Positions 1 through 7,835 are shown, counted from the stretch's first letter. The stretch: DNA of 19,423 bases from JAYEJW01 sp034716535 (GCA_034716535.1 JAYEJW010000687.1:1-19423), one strand, 5' to 3'. The notes: a model not told the origin generated them from the sequence alone. Program-made: numbers and translations.

Positions 1-214
1 AAACCGGAAAAACGATGGCTTCCCAGGCCCGAAAACGCTCTGGATCGGTCTGCAACGCGTCCCCGATTTCGTGCTCGCGCTCGAGGCTCAGCGCAGCATC
101 GGGGAGAGTTGTGGGTAATGGTATGACATAGAGCGCCCCGGAAGGGGCAAAGATCGCCAGCAGCACACCGAGCAAGAGGGCAACCGGCGTCGAATAGAGT
201 GCACGCATTGACAT
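1..214 (-). CDS. Secreted protein of unknown function, 3' part cut by window edge
   Basis: This reading frame is open from an ATG at 214 to the left edge of the window, giving 71 codons of the N-terminus. Residues 1-27 look like a Sec signal peptide: a short basic start (MSMRAL), a hydrophobic core (VALLLGVLLAIFA) and a small-residue end (PSGA). The remaining visible part is charged and soluble, and I do not recognise a family. The start lies 15 bp downstream of the stop of the peptidase-like gene at 230. An AAGGG Shine-Dalgarno overlaps that stop codon, so the two genes are probably co-transcribed and perhaps translationally coupled. A second ATG two codons later (208) is an equally possible start. 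Real coding status is likely; function is unknown. Confidence 0.6.
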   Translation of the reverse strand, partial: MSMRALYSTPVALLLGVLLAIFAPSGALYVIPLPTTLPDAALSLEREHEIGDALQTDPERFRAWEAIVFPV

Positions 215-229
215 TGGGAATAGCGCCCT

Positions 230-1282
230 TTAGCGCGCCGAAACGCTGCTCGGAACAGACCCGCCCAGAAACTGATTGTCGTCGTACGGTGAGCCGCGCA
301 CCGGGCGACGTCCCAGATACTTCATCAAACGGTCGATCATGCCTTTCTGGATCTTTGAGCGCCCGTGCTGGGCTTCGACATTGTAATAGTCGCCCAACCT
401 GTTCCTGATGACATAGTCCGACAAAGAGCAGTTGAAGCTCTTGGATGTCACCTGCTTGTAAACGACGTTCAACCCGAGCCGGTTGAGTGCGGAGACCTTT
501 CTCTGGGCCTGTCGATCCAGCTCATAGGGTCTCAGACCCGCGATGAAAACGAGATTGTCCTCATCGCGGTACTCGCCTGTCGCTACGCCGCTCGAAAATC
601 CGCGCAGGACCGAGCTCCTTCGGGATACGGAGATGGTTCCCCTCCCGCCGTCACCGGCCCAACGATTCGCATTGTTGTGCAGCGAGAGATAGGGGAACCT
701 GCGGTGCCCCTTGAAGTGTCCGATCACGGCTGCCGTGTATTTTGGTGCAGGCCGCGCCTGCTCGCGGCAAAGCATCGATTCACCCCCGGTACGGCTGAAG
801 TTGCGGTTCGGATCCTGCCCCCGAACATGGCGGTTCTGCCCGCTGTCGATCGCAAGAAAACCCCCGCCGTAGGTATCCACCGCGTAGACTGCGGCCTCGA
901 ATGCCGTGTTTTCGTCGTCATGAGGAAGCAGCCAGAAGGGTCCATCGCGGTCCTTGGCGTGCCGGAAGATATGAAACTCCCAACTGAAACTCCCCTCTTT
1001 GACGACCTCGCGCCGATAGCAGAGCCGGGCGGACCGAATCGCGGCAAGATTCCGCTTGATGTCCGGATAATCGGACAGCGCCGGATCCACGCAATCCGTG
1101 GGCACTTTCGACATCGCATATCGGAAATGGCCCGCGTCGACGGAAAGCGGTGCCATGCTGGAGAGGGGTGCAGGCAACAGGACTCCGGGTATCCTGCTTT
1201 TCTGCCGGGACTCAACGGAAACACCGCCCAGCGGCCAGAGCCCGAGCAGCAGGCCCACGAGAGGACCAGCGAACTTCAGCAT
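230..1282 (-). CDS. Secreted M14 (zinc carboxypeptidase)-like protein
   Basis: The product is about 350 residues. I chose the ATG at 1282 because it opens directly onto a signal peptide (MLKFAGPLVGLLLGLWPLGG), although the frame stays open further upstream. Several motifs match the order expected for M14 metallocarboxypeptidases: HDDE at 121-124 (the HxxE zinc pair), DPNRNF at 157-162 (the Asn-Arg substrate-binding motif), SLHNN at 200-204 (third zinc-binding His, H202) and NVEAQHG at 301-307 (a candidate general-base Glu, E303). Overall similarity to textbook M14 enzymes looks low, so this is a divergent member, and the substrate could be a peptide or a peptidoglycan stem. Four cysteines (64, 88, 172, 285) could form disulfides in the periplasm. 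It precedes another secreted protein on the same strand and diverges from a PBP gene, which suggests but does not prove a cell-wall role. Confidence 0.6.
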   Translation of the reverse strand: MLKFAGPLVGLLLGLWPLGGVSVESRQKSRIPGVLLPAPLSSMAPLSVDAGHFRYAMSKVPTDCVDPALSDYPDIKRNLAAIRSARLCYRREVVKEGSFSWEFHIFRHAKDRDGPFWLLPHDDENTAFEAAVYAVDTYGGGFLAIDSGQNRHVRGQDPNRNFSRTGGESMLCREQARPAPKYTAAVIGHFKGHRRFPYLSLHNNANRWAGDGGRGTISVSRRSSVLRGFSSGVATGEYRDEDNLVFIAGLRPYELDRQAQRKVSALNRLGLNVVYKQVTSKSFNCSLSDYVIRNRLGDYYNVEAQHGRSKIQKGMIDRLMKYLGRRPVRGSPYDDNQFLGGSVPSSVSAR

Positions 1283-1620
1283 CTTCCGAGCCCGACCCAA
1301 AGACTGAGTTGCAGGCGTGGCCCCACCTTGCTTGGCCAGGCGCAACGGTAGTCCTGCCCGCTTTTCCCCCCGACCGCGCCTGAATTGGGAGGTGTCGGGC
1401 GCACGGCGAAACCGCCGCCCCACAGCCGTCCGGCGATCATATCTCGAGGTCGGATACCGCCAATGCCTCCCTGCACACCGGCTCCGGCGGGTAAGCGTCC
1501 TTCATCGCTATTTTCCATCCTTTCTGCACTCTCAGCGTTAAGGTCTGGACTTTTCAGACAAAGGTTACGTTAGCCGAAGGAATCGGAATTGCAATGTGCA
1601 TGGGTACTGACCGCCAGGAG

Positions 1621-1650
1621 AGCGCAACCGGCGACGGTGGCGGTTGCGCT
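1621..1650 (+). repeat. Perfect 10-bp inverted repeat (hairpin) upstream of PBP
   Basis: AGCGCAACCG at 1621-1630 is the exact reverse complement of CGGTTGCGCT at 1641-1650, with a 10-base loop between them. No T-run follows on either strand, so it is not a standard intrinsic terminator. If the PBP transcript starts upstream of 1621, it would be a 5'-UTR hairpin about 110 nt before the start codon; otherwise it may be a protein-binding site. Confidence 0.6.
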
Positions 1651-1663
1651 TCGAGCGCGGCGT

Positions 1664-1680
1664 GTTAGGATTAACCTAAC
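1664..1680. promoter_or_regulatory. Operator-like palindrome upstream of PBP
   Basis: GTTAGG-ATTAA-CCTAAC is a perfect 6-bp inverted repeat with a 5-bp spacer, a geometry typical of a dimeric helix-turn-helix regulator site. It overlaps a weak possible -10 (TAGGAT at 1666-1671, with TTGCGC 16 bp upstream as a poor -35). Binding there would block transcription of the PBP gene. The palindrome is read directly from the sequence; the regulatory role is inference. Confidence 0.35.
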
Positions 1681-1733
1681 AGTACGCTCGGTTTTCGTGA
1701 AAGTGGGCACGGAACCACGAGAACGGAGCACGT

Positions 1734-1763
1734 ATGATGACCCCATGTGGCGGTGCACCATGA
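1734..1763 (+). CDS. Possible nine-residue leader peptide overlapping the PBP start
   Basis: An ATG at 1734 follows a GAACGGAG Shine-Dalgarno-like stretch at normal spacing, and the frame encodes MMTPCGGAP before a TGA. That TGA (1761-1763) overlaps the candidate PBP start ATG (1760-1762) as ATGA, the usual arrangement for translational coupling. The PBP itself has no good ribosome binding site of its own at either 1745 or 1760. The leader reading is inference and a chance short frame is possible. Confidence 0.25.
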   Translation: MMTPCGGAP

Positions 1764-4700
1764 CTGCGTCGAAAAGGACGACGCGACTCGCCCGATTTCG
1801 CCTGCCAGTAGTGCTGCTTCTGGCAGCCGGCCTATGTGTTTTGGCCTGGGGCCTGAGCATCGAGCTGGAATCCTCGCCGTTGCAGTCGCGGTTGTTTACC
1901 CGTCTGGCGGCAGGGTTTGGGGTATCGGTAGAACCCGGTGCCACTCCCAACGCGCGTTTTCCGGATAGCGGGCCTTACGACAAACGCCTCGGTTACGCGC
2001 AGATCCCCGCGTTTCTGCGCACGCTCGATGCGCGCGGCTTCGTCGTTGATCGTCAGGCGCGATTATCGCCGACCCTGGTGTCGTTCATCGATCTGGGCGG
2101 CTTTCCCATCTACCGGGAGAAGTCGCAGGCCGGGCTGAGCATCATCGACCGGTCCGACCGCGAGATCTACCGCGCGCGCCACCCGGAACGGGTTTTCCCC
2201 GATTTCCAGACCATCCCGCCAGTCGTGGTCGCCACCCTGTTGTTCATAGAGAACCGGGAGTTGCTCGACCTCTCGTTCCCTACCCGCAACCCGGCGGTGG
2301 AGTGGGACCGTTTCGCCGCTGCCAGCTTCAACACTCTGGTTACGGCCATCGTTCCTACCGGCCAACGCTTCGGCGGCTCCACCCTCGCCACCCAGATCGA
2401 GAAATTCCGTCACTCCCCGGAAGGACGCACGAGCTCCCCCGCCGAGAAACTACGGCAGGTCGTGTCCGCCAGCGCGCGCGCGTATCAAAGTGGCCCCGAT
2501 ACCACGCAGGCACGCGAGCGCATCGTCGTCGATTACGCCAACTCGACGCCGTTGTCCGCTCGGCCGGGTTTCGGCGAGGTGATCGGCCTGGGGGACGGTC
2601 TTCACGTGTGGTACGGCACCAATCTGGGCGAGGCAGCGCAACGACTCGGCGAACGGCCGGTCACTGTCGCCGATGCTGCCCGCTCGGCGCAGATCTACAA
2701 GCAGGTGCTGAGCCTACTGCTTGCGCAGCGCAGGCCGTCGTACTACCTGCTCTCCGGGCGCGACCAGCTTGATGACCTCACCGAGGCGTACCTGCGGCTC
2801 CTAGCCGAGGCTGGCATCATCAACGCGGAGCTGCGCGATGCGGCCCTGGCGCAACCGCTCAGCTTCCGCGAGAATGCGCCGGCGCCCGCGAACGCATCCT
2901 TCGTCGAGCGCAAGGCGCTCAATGCCATCCGGGCCCACCTGTTATCCCTCTTGCAGGTTGGGAGCCTGTACGACCTGGCTCGGTTCGATATCCGCGCCGA
3001 GGCGACACTGGATATGGCCGCTCAGCGCAACGTGACCGAAACGCTGCGCCGGCTCAAGGACCCCAAACGCGCACGAAAGGTTGGCCTCTACGGCAAGCGC
3101 CTTCTTCGCCGAGACCCCGCCGGCGTCGCCTACAGCGTCACCCTTTACGAACGCGGACAGCACGCCAACCTGGTCCGCATTCAGGCGGACAACATGGAGC
3201 GTCCGCTGGATCTCAACGAAGGCGGAAAGTTCGATCTGGGCTCCACCGCCAAACTGCGCACAATGACCACTTACCTCGAGATCATTGCGGAGCTGCACAA
3301 CCGCTATGCCTCTGCCTCCACCACCGACCTGCAGGACCTCGCCGACGATGCCCCCGACCCGCTGACCGGCTGGGCGACGCACTACCTGGCCGGCACCAAG
3401 GACCCCTCGCTGGAGGCGATGCTCGAGGCGGCTATGGAGCGCAAATACTCGGGTAACCCGGGGACGTTCTTTACCGGAAGGGGCCGGCACAGCTTCGCGA
3501 ACAGCGACAAGACGCACAGCCGCAAGATGTCCGTGCGGAAGGCATTCCGCCATTCGGTCAACCTGGTGTTCATCCGCATGATGCGGGACATCGTCAGGTA
3601 CTACCAATCCGCGGAAGGGGAGCCGGTAAGCGACATCCTCAAGGACCGGGCGCATCCGGCGCGCTCTGAGTACCTCAAGCGGTTCGCCAACATGGAAGGC
3701 AAGGTCTTCGTGGACCGCTTTTACAGACGCTACGGAAAGCTGGATCCGGATGAGGCGCTGGCGCTGCTCGCCAGTCGCGCGCGGCAGGCACCGCACCGGC
3801 TCGCGACTGTCTTCCGCTCGGCGCGACCGCAGGCACCGCTTGAGGACTTCGACCGCTTCATGCAACAGCGACTGCCGAGCGCCCCCTTGTCGGAGCAGCG
3901 GTTGCGCGATCTCTACGACAAGTACGGGCCGGACGGCTTCAACCTCCACGACCGCGGTTACCTCGCCGGCGTGCACCCGTTGGAGCTCTGGCTGGTCAAC
4001 TACCTGCAGGTTCGCCCCCACGCGGCCCGAAGCGAGGTCTTGGCGGCCAGCACCGACGAGCGTCAGGAAGTCTATCGGTGGCTCTTCAAGGCGAAGCGCA
4101 AGCGCTCCGCCGACACGCGGATTCGCATCATCGCGGAGGAGGACGCGTTCGAGAAGGTTCACGAGTCGTGGCGTCGGCAGGGCTATCCCTTTGCCTCGCT
4201 GGTACCGTCGCTCGCCACCGCCATCGGGAGCTCCGCCGATCGGCCGGCGGCGCTCACCGAGCTGATCGGAATCATCCTGAACGACGGGTTGCGGTTGCCG
4301 ACGGTACACGTCCAGAGCATACACATCGCCGAGGGTACGCCCTTCGAGACCCACTTGAGCCGCTCCGCCGACCCGGGAGAGCGGGTGTTGCCGAAGGAAA
4401 TCGCCCTGGTGCTCCGCCGCGCCTTGGAGGACGTGGTTGCGGACGGTACCGCAAGACGGCTCGCAGGCGTCTACAGGGATGCGAAGGGACGGCCGCTGAA
4501 GGTCGGCGGCAAAACCGGCACCGGCGACGAGCTCCTCGAGCGCTACGGCCCCGGGACCGCCGCCGGGAAGAAGAAAGAGGTCAGTCGCAGCGCGGCCTTC
4601 GCGTTTTTTCTCGGAGACCGCTTTTTCGGGGTGGTCACAGCCCACGTCCCCGGCCCCAATGTCAAGGGCCACCGTTTTACCAGCGCCTTACCCACGCAGG

Positions 4701-4936
4701 TCCTGAAGGCACTCGAGCCGGTGCTGACACCGGTGCTCCGCGGGGAACCGTCGATCCCGATTCCCGGCGAGGGGCAGGCGCTCGCCGCGAGCGGGTCGGG
4801 CCAGACCGACGGTACGGATGGGGCCAACGGCGAAGCCGGACAAAGCGAGTTCAGTCCAAAGCTGGCGCGCTCCACGAAGCGGAGCGGTCGGTCGGTCAAA
4901 CGGCAGGCACCGCGAGTCATCGACGAGCTGTTCTGA
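1760..4936 (+). CDS. Class A penicillin-binding protein, unusually long
   Basis: This is a bifunctional peptidoglycan glycosyltransferase/transpeptidase anchored in the inner membrane, 1058 residues from the ATG at 1760 (an in-frame ATG at 1745 adds five). A single N-terminal membrane segment spans about residues 14-33. The GT51 glycosyltransferase domain shows LFIENRELLD (161-170, catalytic Glu in the E-N/D-R motif) and GGSTLATQ (205-212). The transpeptidase motifs are STAK (495-498, acylated Ser495), SVN (599-601) and KTGT (918-921). The order is right for class A PBPs, but 317 residues separate SxN from KTG, much more than usual. The insert, roughly 620-830, is rich in Arg, Asp and Leu and looks alpha-helical. 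The C-terminal 60 residues are a low-complexity Gly/Ser/Arg/Lys tail. It is the only large plus-strand gene, divergent from a secreted peptidase-like gene and convergent with the phosphate transporter. The PBP call is strong; the physiological role is open. Confidence 0.9.
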   Translation: MTASKRTTRLARFRLPVVLLLAAGLCVLAWGLSIELESSPLQSRLFTRLAAGFGVSVEPGATPNARFPDSGPYDKRLGYAQIPAFLRTLDARGFVVDRQARLSPTLVSFIDLGGFPIYREKSQAGLSIIDRSDREIYRARHPERVFPDFQTIPPVVVATLLFIENRELLDLSFPTRNPAVEWDRFAAASFNTLVTAIVPTGQRFGGSTLATQIEKFRHSPEGRTSSPAEKLRQVVSASARAYQSGPDTTQARERIVVDYANSTPLSARPGFGEVIGLGDGLHVWYGTNLGEAAQRLGERPVTVADAARSAQIYKQVLSLLLAQRRPSYYLLSGRDQLDDLTEAYLRLLAEAGIINAELRDAALAQPLSFRENAPAPANASFVERKALNAIRAHLLSLLQVGSLYDLARFDIRAEATLDMAAQRNVTETLRRLKDPKRARKVGLYGKRLLRRDPAGVAYSVTLYERGQHANLVRIQADNMERPLDLNEGGKFDLGSTAKLRTMTTYLEIIAELHNRYASASTTDLQDLADDAPDPLTGWATHYLAGTKDPSLEAMLEAAMERKYSGNPGTFFTGRGRHSFANSDKTHSRKMSVRKAFRHSVNLVFIRMMRDIVRYYQSAEGEPVSDILKDRAHPARSEYLKRFANMEGKVFVDRFYRRYGKLDPDEALALLASRARQAPHRLATVFRSARPQAPLEDFDRFMQQRLPSAPLSEQRLRDLYDKYGPDGFNLHDRGYLAGVHPLELWLVNYLQVRPHAARSEVLAASTDERQEVYRWLFKAKRKRSADTRIRIIAEEDAFEKVHESWRRQGYPFASLVPSLATAIGSSADRPAALTELIGIILNDGLRLPTVHVQSIHIAEGTPFETHLSRSADPGERVLPKEIALVLRRALEDVVADGTARRLAGVYRDAKGRPLKVGGKTGTGDELLERYGPGTAAGKKKEVSRSAAFAFFLGDRFFGVVTAHVPGPNVKGHRFTSALPTQVLKALEPVLTPVLRGEPSIPIPGEGQALAASGSGQTDGTDGANGEAGQSEFSPKLARSTKRSGRSVKRQAPRVIDELF

Positions 4937-4995
4937 CGAATCCCGTGCGCGCTTGTCCTGGCGGAGATGCCTTGCTCCAGGCCATTCGCGAGCTC

Positions 4996-5121
4996 ATGAT
5001 CGAAACCTACGTCTTCGAAGCGGCGCCGCGTGACGTCTTGAAGATCGAGAACCTGGTGCTGATGGCCGCCGACGCAGCATTGAGTTTCCGCCGGGGCCCC
5101 TTCGAATCGCGGACGCACTGA
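4996..5121 (+). CDS. Possible small open frame after the PBP gene
   Basis: A 41-codon frame (MIETYVFEAAPRDVLK start) runs between the convergent PBP and phosphate transporter genes. Its codons favour G/C at the third position and the peptide looks amphipathic. There is no clear ribosome binding site, and I do not recognise it. It may be a remnant of a lost gene or a chance frame in GC-rich DNA. Confidence 0.15.
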   Translation: MIETYVFEAAPRDVLKIENLVLMAADAALSFRRGPFESRTH

Positions 5122-5130
5122 GTGATTCGA
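5102..5130. repeat. Inverted repeat between convergent genes
   Basis: TCGAATC at 5102-5108 pairs exactly with GATTCGA at 5124-5130, and a smaller CACT/AGTG palindrome lies inside the loop. It sits between the 3' ends of two convergent genes, where a bidirectional terminator would be expected. No T-run follows on either side, so termination activity is uncertain. Confidence 0.3.
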
Positions 5131-5167
5131 GGTGAACGTCCCTTACTGTACCGGCTCCTGAATACGC

Positions 5168-6979
5168 TTACTCACGATGAGCGAGTACCGGCGGCAATAC
5201 GACCTTTGCGATGCGTTTCGCCAGCGTGTAAATGCGCCGCATCTGGTCCACAAACGACATCTCCAGTCGCACCAACGCCAGGTAATCCAGATCGTCCGCG
5301 GTCAGTCGCTCCGCCTTCCTGGCCAACAAGAGCTCCGACTGCTCCCGTATGTCATCCTTCATCATTAACACGGATTCTGCGGCCCGCTGGTCGCTATCGC
5401 GGATCGCCCGTACCGCGAGCTCCACGGACTCGACTACTGTCGTGTAGAAGTCCACCAACATTCTTCGGGTTTCCTCTCCCGACACGGAATCGATATCGGC
5501 CGCCTTGTGAGCCAAAACAACGATATCGGTCTCGATAACGTCCGCTAGGCTCTCAAGATTGTCCGTCGCCATCATGAGCCCCTGGAACTCAAGGCTTTCC
5601 TGTTCTGTGAGCAGCCCGCCGCGAATCTTCCCCAGATAATTGAGTATCTCCGCCTCCAATATATCGACTTCATCGTCACGACGGGCGATGTCGTCTAGAC
5701 GCTCCCTATCGCGATCTTTCAGAACCGGCATGACATCTCGCAGCATGCCGAGCGTAATCGTTCCAACCCGCCCGAGTTCCAACCGCACCTGTTGCAGCGC
5801 CACGGAGGGTGCCGCCAGCGCCGCTTTATCCAGAAATTCGGGTTCCACGATAACGCCCGCCGTAGGCATGCGCTCCGGTACGATGCGTTCCGCCAGCTTC
5901 GCGAACCAGTTCGTGAATCCGATAAACAGCAGGGTGTTGATTACGTTGAACAGCGTGTTGGCGTTGGCGATCTGGCGCGGCACTTCCGACGCTGCCCTGG
6001 CCATGCCGTCCAACTCTGGACTGGATGGGGAAATCCACACGGCCATCTCTACCAACAGCCAGATGAACGGAAGCCATATCAGGGTGCCCAGGATATTGAA
6101 AACCACATGCACGACGGATGCTCGCACGGCCTCCGTGGACTTGGCGCTGAGGATACCCATGAACGCAGTCGTGACGGCCGTTCCAATGTTCGCGCCGAGC
6201 GCCAGCGCTATACCTGCGGGCAGGGCCAGCAGCCCCTCACTGGCCATGGCGATGGCGATTCCGACCGTGGCCGCGGAGGATTGCACAATGGCAGTGAATA
6301 TCGCCCCGGCGATAATACCCGCAAGCGGGTTCTCCAGGCCTTTCAGTATTTCGAGGAAGGGATCGTAGCTGCGCAGGGGTGTCATCGCGTCGCTCATCAG
6401 ACCCATGCCGTAAAATACCAGGCCGATACCCATGATCATCATGCCGTAGTACTTCACCTTCTCCCGTTTGGCGGTGAACAGCATGAAAAATCCGATGGCG
6501 ACCGGGCCGAGGGAATAGGCCGACAGATTGAAAGCCAGCAACTGGGCAGTCACGGTACTGCCGATGTTGGCCCCCATGATCACCCCGACCGACTGGGAAA
6601 GGGTCATCATGCCGCCGCTGATGAACCCCACGACCAGCAGCGTGGTTACGGTCGAAGAATTGAGCACGCCGGTAACGAAGGCCCCGGTCAGCGCACCCTT
6701 GAAGCGATTGGTGGTGAGCTTTGCCAGCACCGTTCTCATCGTCTGGCCAGCGGCTTTTGTCATCCCCTCCGACAAAAGTTGCAGTCCGCCGAGAAAGAGA
6801 GCCAGCCCACCGAATAGCCCTAGGAACAGCTGTAGCCAGTCCGGAGACTCCGTCGCCACGCCCAGCTCCGCAGCGAAGGCGAGAAAGGCAATCGTCAGGA
6901 GTACTGCCGTGACACCGGTCCGAACCAGAAGGGAGCGGATGAACTGAGATGACTCGTATTCAGGTTGCGGTGATCTCAT
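5168..6979 (-). CDS. Na+/phosphate cotransporter family protein with PhoU-like domain
   Basis: The product is an inner-membrane transporter of 603 residues related to the NptA/YjbB Na/Pi family (SLC34-like), predicted to move inorganic phosphate with sodium. The membrane part (about 20-360) holds two inverted repeats with the family signatures: NSST (107-110) followed by GANIGST (136-142), and QSSAAT (233-238) followed by GANIGTA (262-268). In the first repeat the usual QSS is NSS. Residues about 395-600 form a charged helical PhoU-like domain, known in this family. The frame extends to a TTG at 7003, but the ATG at 6979 is preceded by GGAAGAGGG at good spacing and is the better start. The gene is convergent with the PBP and lies downstream of the phospholipase/YSC84 genes after a 450-bp gap, so it probably has its own promoter. 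No Pho box was recognised. Confidence 0.88.
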   Translation of the reverse strand: MRSPQPEYESSQFIRSLLVRTGVTAVLLTIAFLAFAAELGVATESPDWLQLFLGLFGGLALFLGGLQLLSEGMTKAAGQTMRTVLAKLTTNRFKGALTGAFVTGVLNSSTVTTLLVVGFISGGMMTLSQSVGVIMGANIGSTVTAQLLAFNLSAYSLGPVAIGFFMLFTAKREKVKYYGMMIMGIGLVFYGMGLMSDAMTPLRSYDPFLEILKGLENPLAGIIAGAIFTAIVQSSAATVGIAIAMASEGLLALPAGIALALGANIGTAVTTAFMGILSAKSTEAVRASVVHVVFNILGTLIWLPFIWLLVEMAVWISPSSPELDGMARAASEVPRQIANANTLFNVINTLLFIGFTNWFAKLAERIVPERMPTAGVIVEPEFLDKAALAAPSVALQQVRLELGRVGTITLGMLRDVMPVLKDRDRERLDDIARRDDEVDILEAEILNYLGKIRGGLLTEQESLEFQGLMMATDNLESLADVIETDIVVLAHKAADIDSVSGEETRRMLVDFYTTVVESVELAVRAIRDSDQRAAESVLMMKDDIREQSELLLARKAERLTADDLDYLALVRLEMSFVDQMRRIYTLAKRIAKVVLPPVLAHRE

Positions 6980-6984
6980 TGATA

Positions 6985-6993
6985 CCCTCTTCC
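6985..6993 (-). promoter_or_regulatory. Ribosome binding site that sets the phosphate transporter start
   Basis: GGAAGAGGG on the minus strand lies 5 nt upstream of the ATG at 6979. It favours that ATG over the upstream TTG at 7003, which has no such sequence in front of it, and shortens the protein by eight residues. Confidence 0.7.
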
Positions 6994-7428
6994 AGTTGCT
7001 CAATCACAGGGGGACAGAAGCGGATTCAACGGCGCAAACGCAAAGCATGGCGTCGGGCGCGGAATAGCTTGCCTCTGAGAATGGTCCGTAGAAAAAAGAG
7101 CCGAATAATGCCATCAACTCTGACGACAAAAGCGACGCCTTCGCTCCACCCCGGGCGGTTCCGGGCACAGTATATTCAACTCGATGTCGCATGGGTTGAA
7201 TTTTTCAATCGCTGGTCGTCTGCGGGTTCGACGATCGCTGACCGGCCAGCGCAGCCGGTGAGGTGCTGCCCTTAGGACCGCAAGTCAGCGGAAAGCCGAC
7301 GGCTACATCCTACCCGCCGATTGGAACATGCCGTCAGTCGCAATAACGGCCCCGTAGCGACCGGCAACGCGACTGACGGCTCGACTCTTCCGATGTTGTC
7401 GGGGATTTTTCCTATCAGCCCAGCGACG
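6994..7428. other. Intergenic region upstream of phosphate transporter
   Basis: About 435 bp lie between the transporter start and the stop of the YSC84-like frame. No convincing gene is present; a 62-codon minus-strand frame (7004-7192) has no ribosome binding site and no domain-like features. ATTCAAC at 7174-7180 is inverted as GTTGAAT at 7195-7201, and a possible minus-strand -10 (TATACT) overlaps it at 7169-7174 but without a matching -35. The left-facing promoter of the transporter is probably here. A long hairpin at 7330-7380 is listed separately. Confidence 0.4.
7330..7380. repeat. Perfect 12-bp inverted repeat downstream of YSC84-like gene
   Basis: GCCGTCAGTCGC at 7330-7341 is the exact reverse complement of GCGACTGACGGC at 7369-7380, with a 27-base loop. 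It lies about 50 bp beyond the stop of the YSC84-like frame. Neither side has a T-run, so it is either a stabilising 3' stem-loop, a Rho-related structure or a protein-binding site. Confidence 0.6.
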
Positions 7429-7704
7429 TTACTCGACGTCGAGCTTCTTGAACCGCGAGCCTTCCCAGGTAGCGTCGGCAATCAGTCCCTTCTGGCCGAA
7501 GATGAAGGACACGACGTCCTTCTTCAGATTGGTGGTATCGAGATCGCCGCCAACACCGATTTTCGCTATGGCAACGGACGCATCCACTCCGAACTCCCAC
7601 TCGCGCTTGCCGCTGGTGAACTTGGCCATAGCCTGGCCGGAAAGGGTCAGACCGAGTGCCAAGATGCCGCCCATCAGGCCGACGTTGGTCTTGCGATTGA
7701 ACCC
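7429..7704 (-). pseudogene. YSC84/SYLF-type lipid-binding fragment without a start codon
   Basis: The last 60 residues (from EWEFGVDASVAIAKIGVGGD to WEGSRFKKLD) resemble the C-terminal half of YSC84/SYLF lipid-binding proteins, which are normally about 180-200 residues with a signal peptide. Here only about 91 codons exist; an in-frame TAG lies 16 codons upstream of the first ATG (7674). A clean AAGGAG lies at 7712-7717, and the codon at the correct distance (7702-7704) is GGG, not ATG or GTG. From that point the frame reads FNRKTNVGLMGGILALGL and ends in GQAMA, a credible signal peptide. So it is either a small secreted protein whose start was lost by mutation or sequence error, or a 5'-truncated remnant using the weak ATG at 7674. 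Family match is fairly sure; functionality is not. Confidence 0.5.
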
Positions 7705-7711
7705 GTTTGTT

Positions 7712-7717
7712 CTCCTT
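7712..7717 (-). promoter_or_regulatory. Orphan Shine-Dalgarno ahead of a GGG codon
   Basis: AAGGAG on the minus strand is followed after 7 nt by GGG, in frame with the YSC84-like sequence. No ATG, GTG or TTG lies within the usual spacing window in that frame. It is the main evidence that a start codon was once there, most simply GTG changed to GGG. Confidence 0.5.
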
Positions 7718-7835
7718 GTCTACGGTGAGTAAAGATGCATCGAGGACCCCACCCTGTGGTCGTTTGATGCGTAACGAAATGCCGTGAGCCAGTCCGCGGG
7801 CGTGAGCCGATCGCGCTCCCCCCGCGGGATTGGGC

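Larger units (their letters stand above)
1283..1733. other. Divergent intergenic region with structured elements
   Basis: About 450 bp separate the minus-strand peptidase-like gene from the plus-strand PBP. I see no convincing gene here; short open frames exist in several frames but lack a ribosome binding site or domain-like composition. The half nearest the PBP holds a strong hairpin (1621-1650) and a GTTAGG/CCTAAC palindrome (1664-1680). A small inverted repeat, GTCTG/CAGAC with a 7-base loop, lies at 1543-1559. Promoters for both flanking genes must be here, but no hexamer pair is good enough to assign with confidence. Confidence 0.5.

Noticed and set aside
365..1351. Plus-strand open frame opposite the M14-like gene
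   Set aside because: The minus-strand frame has a signal peptide and ordered peptidase motifs; the plus-strand frame has neither.
2942..4672. Minus-strand open frame of 576 codons inside the PBP gene
   Set aside because: The PBP frame carries all glycosyltransferase and transpeptidase motifs; the antisense frame has no recognisable features.
7004..7192. 62-codon minus-strand frame upstream of the phosphate transporter
   Set aside because: No ribosome binding site, no similarity that I recognise, and it ends just before the transporter start, so it is more likely leader DNA.
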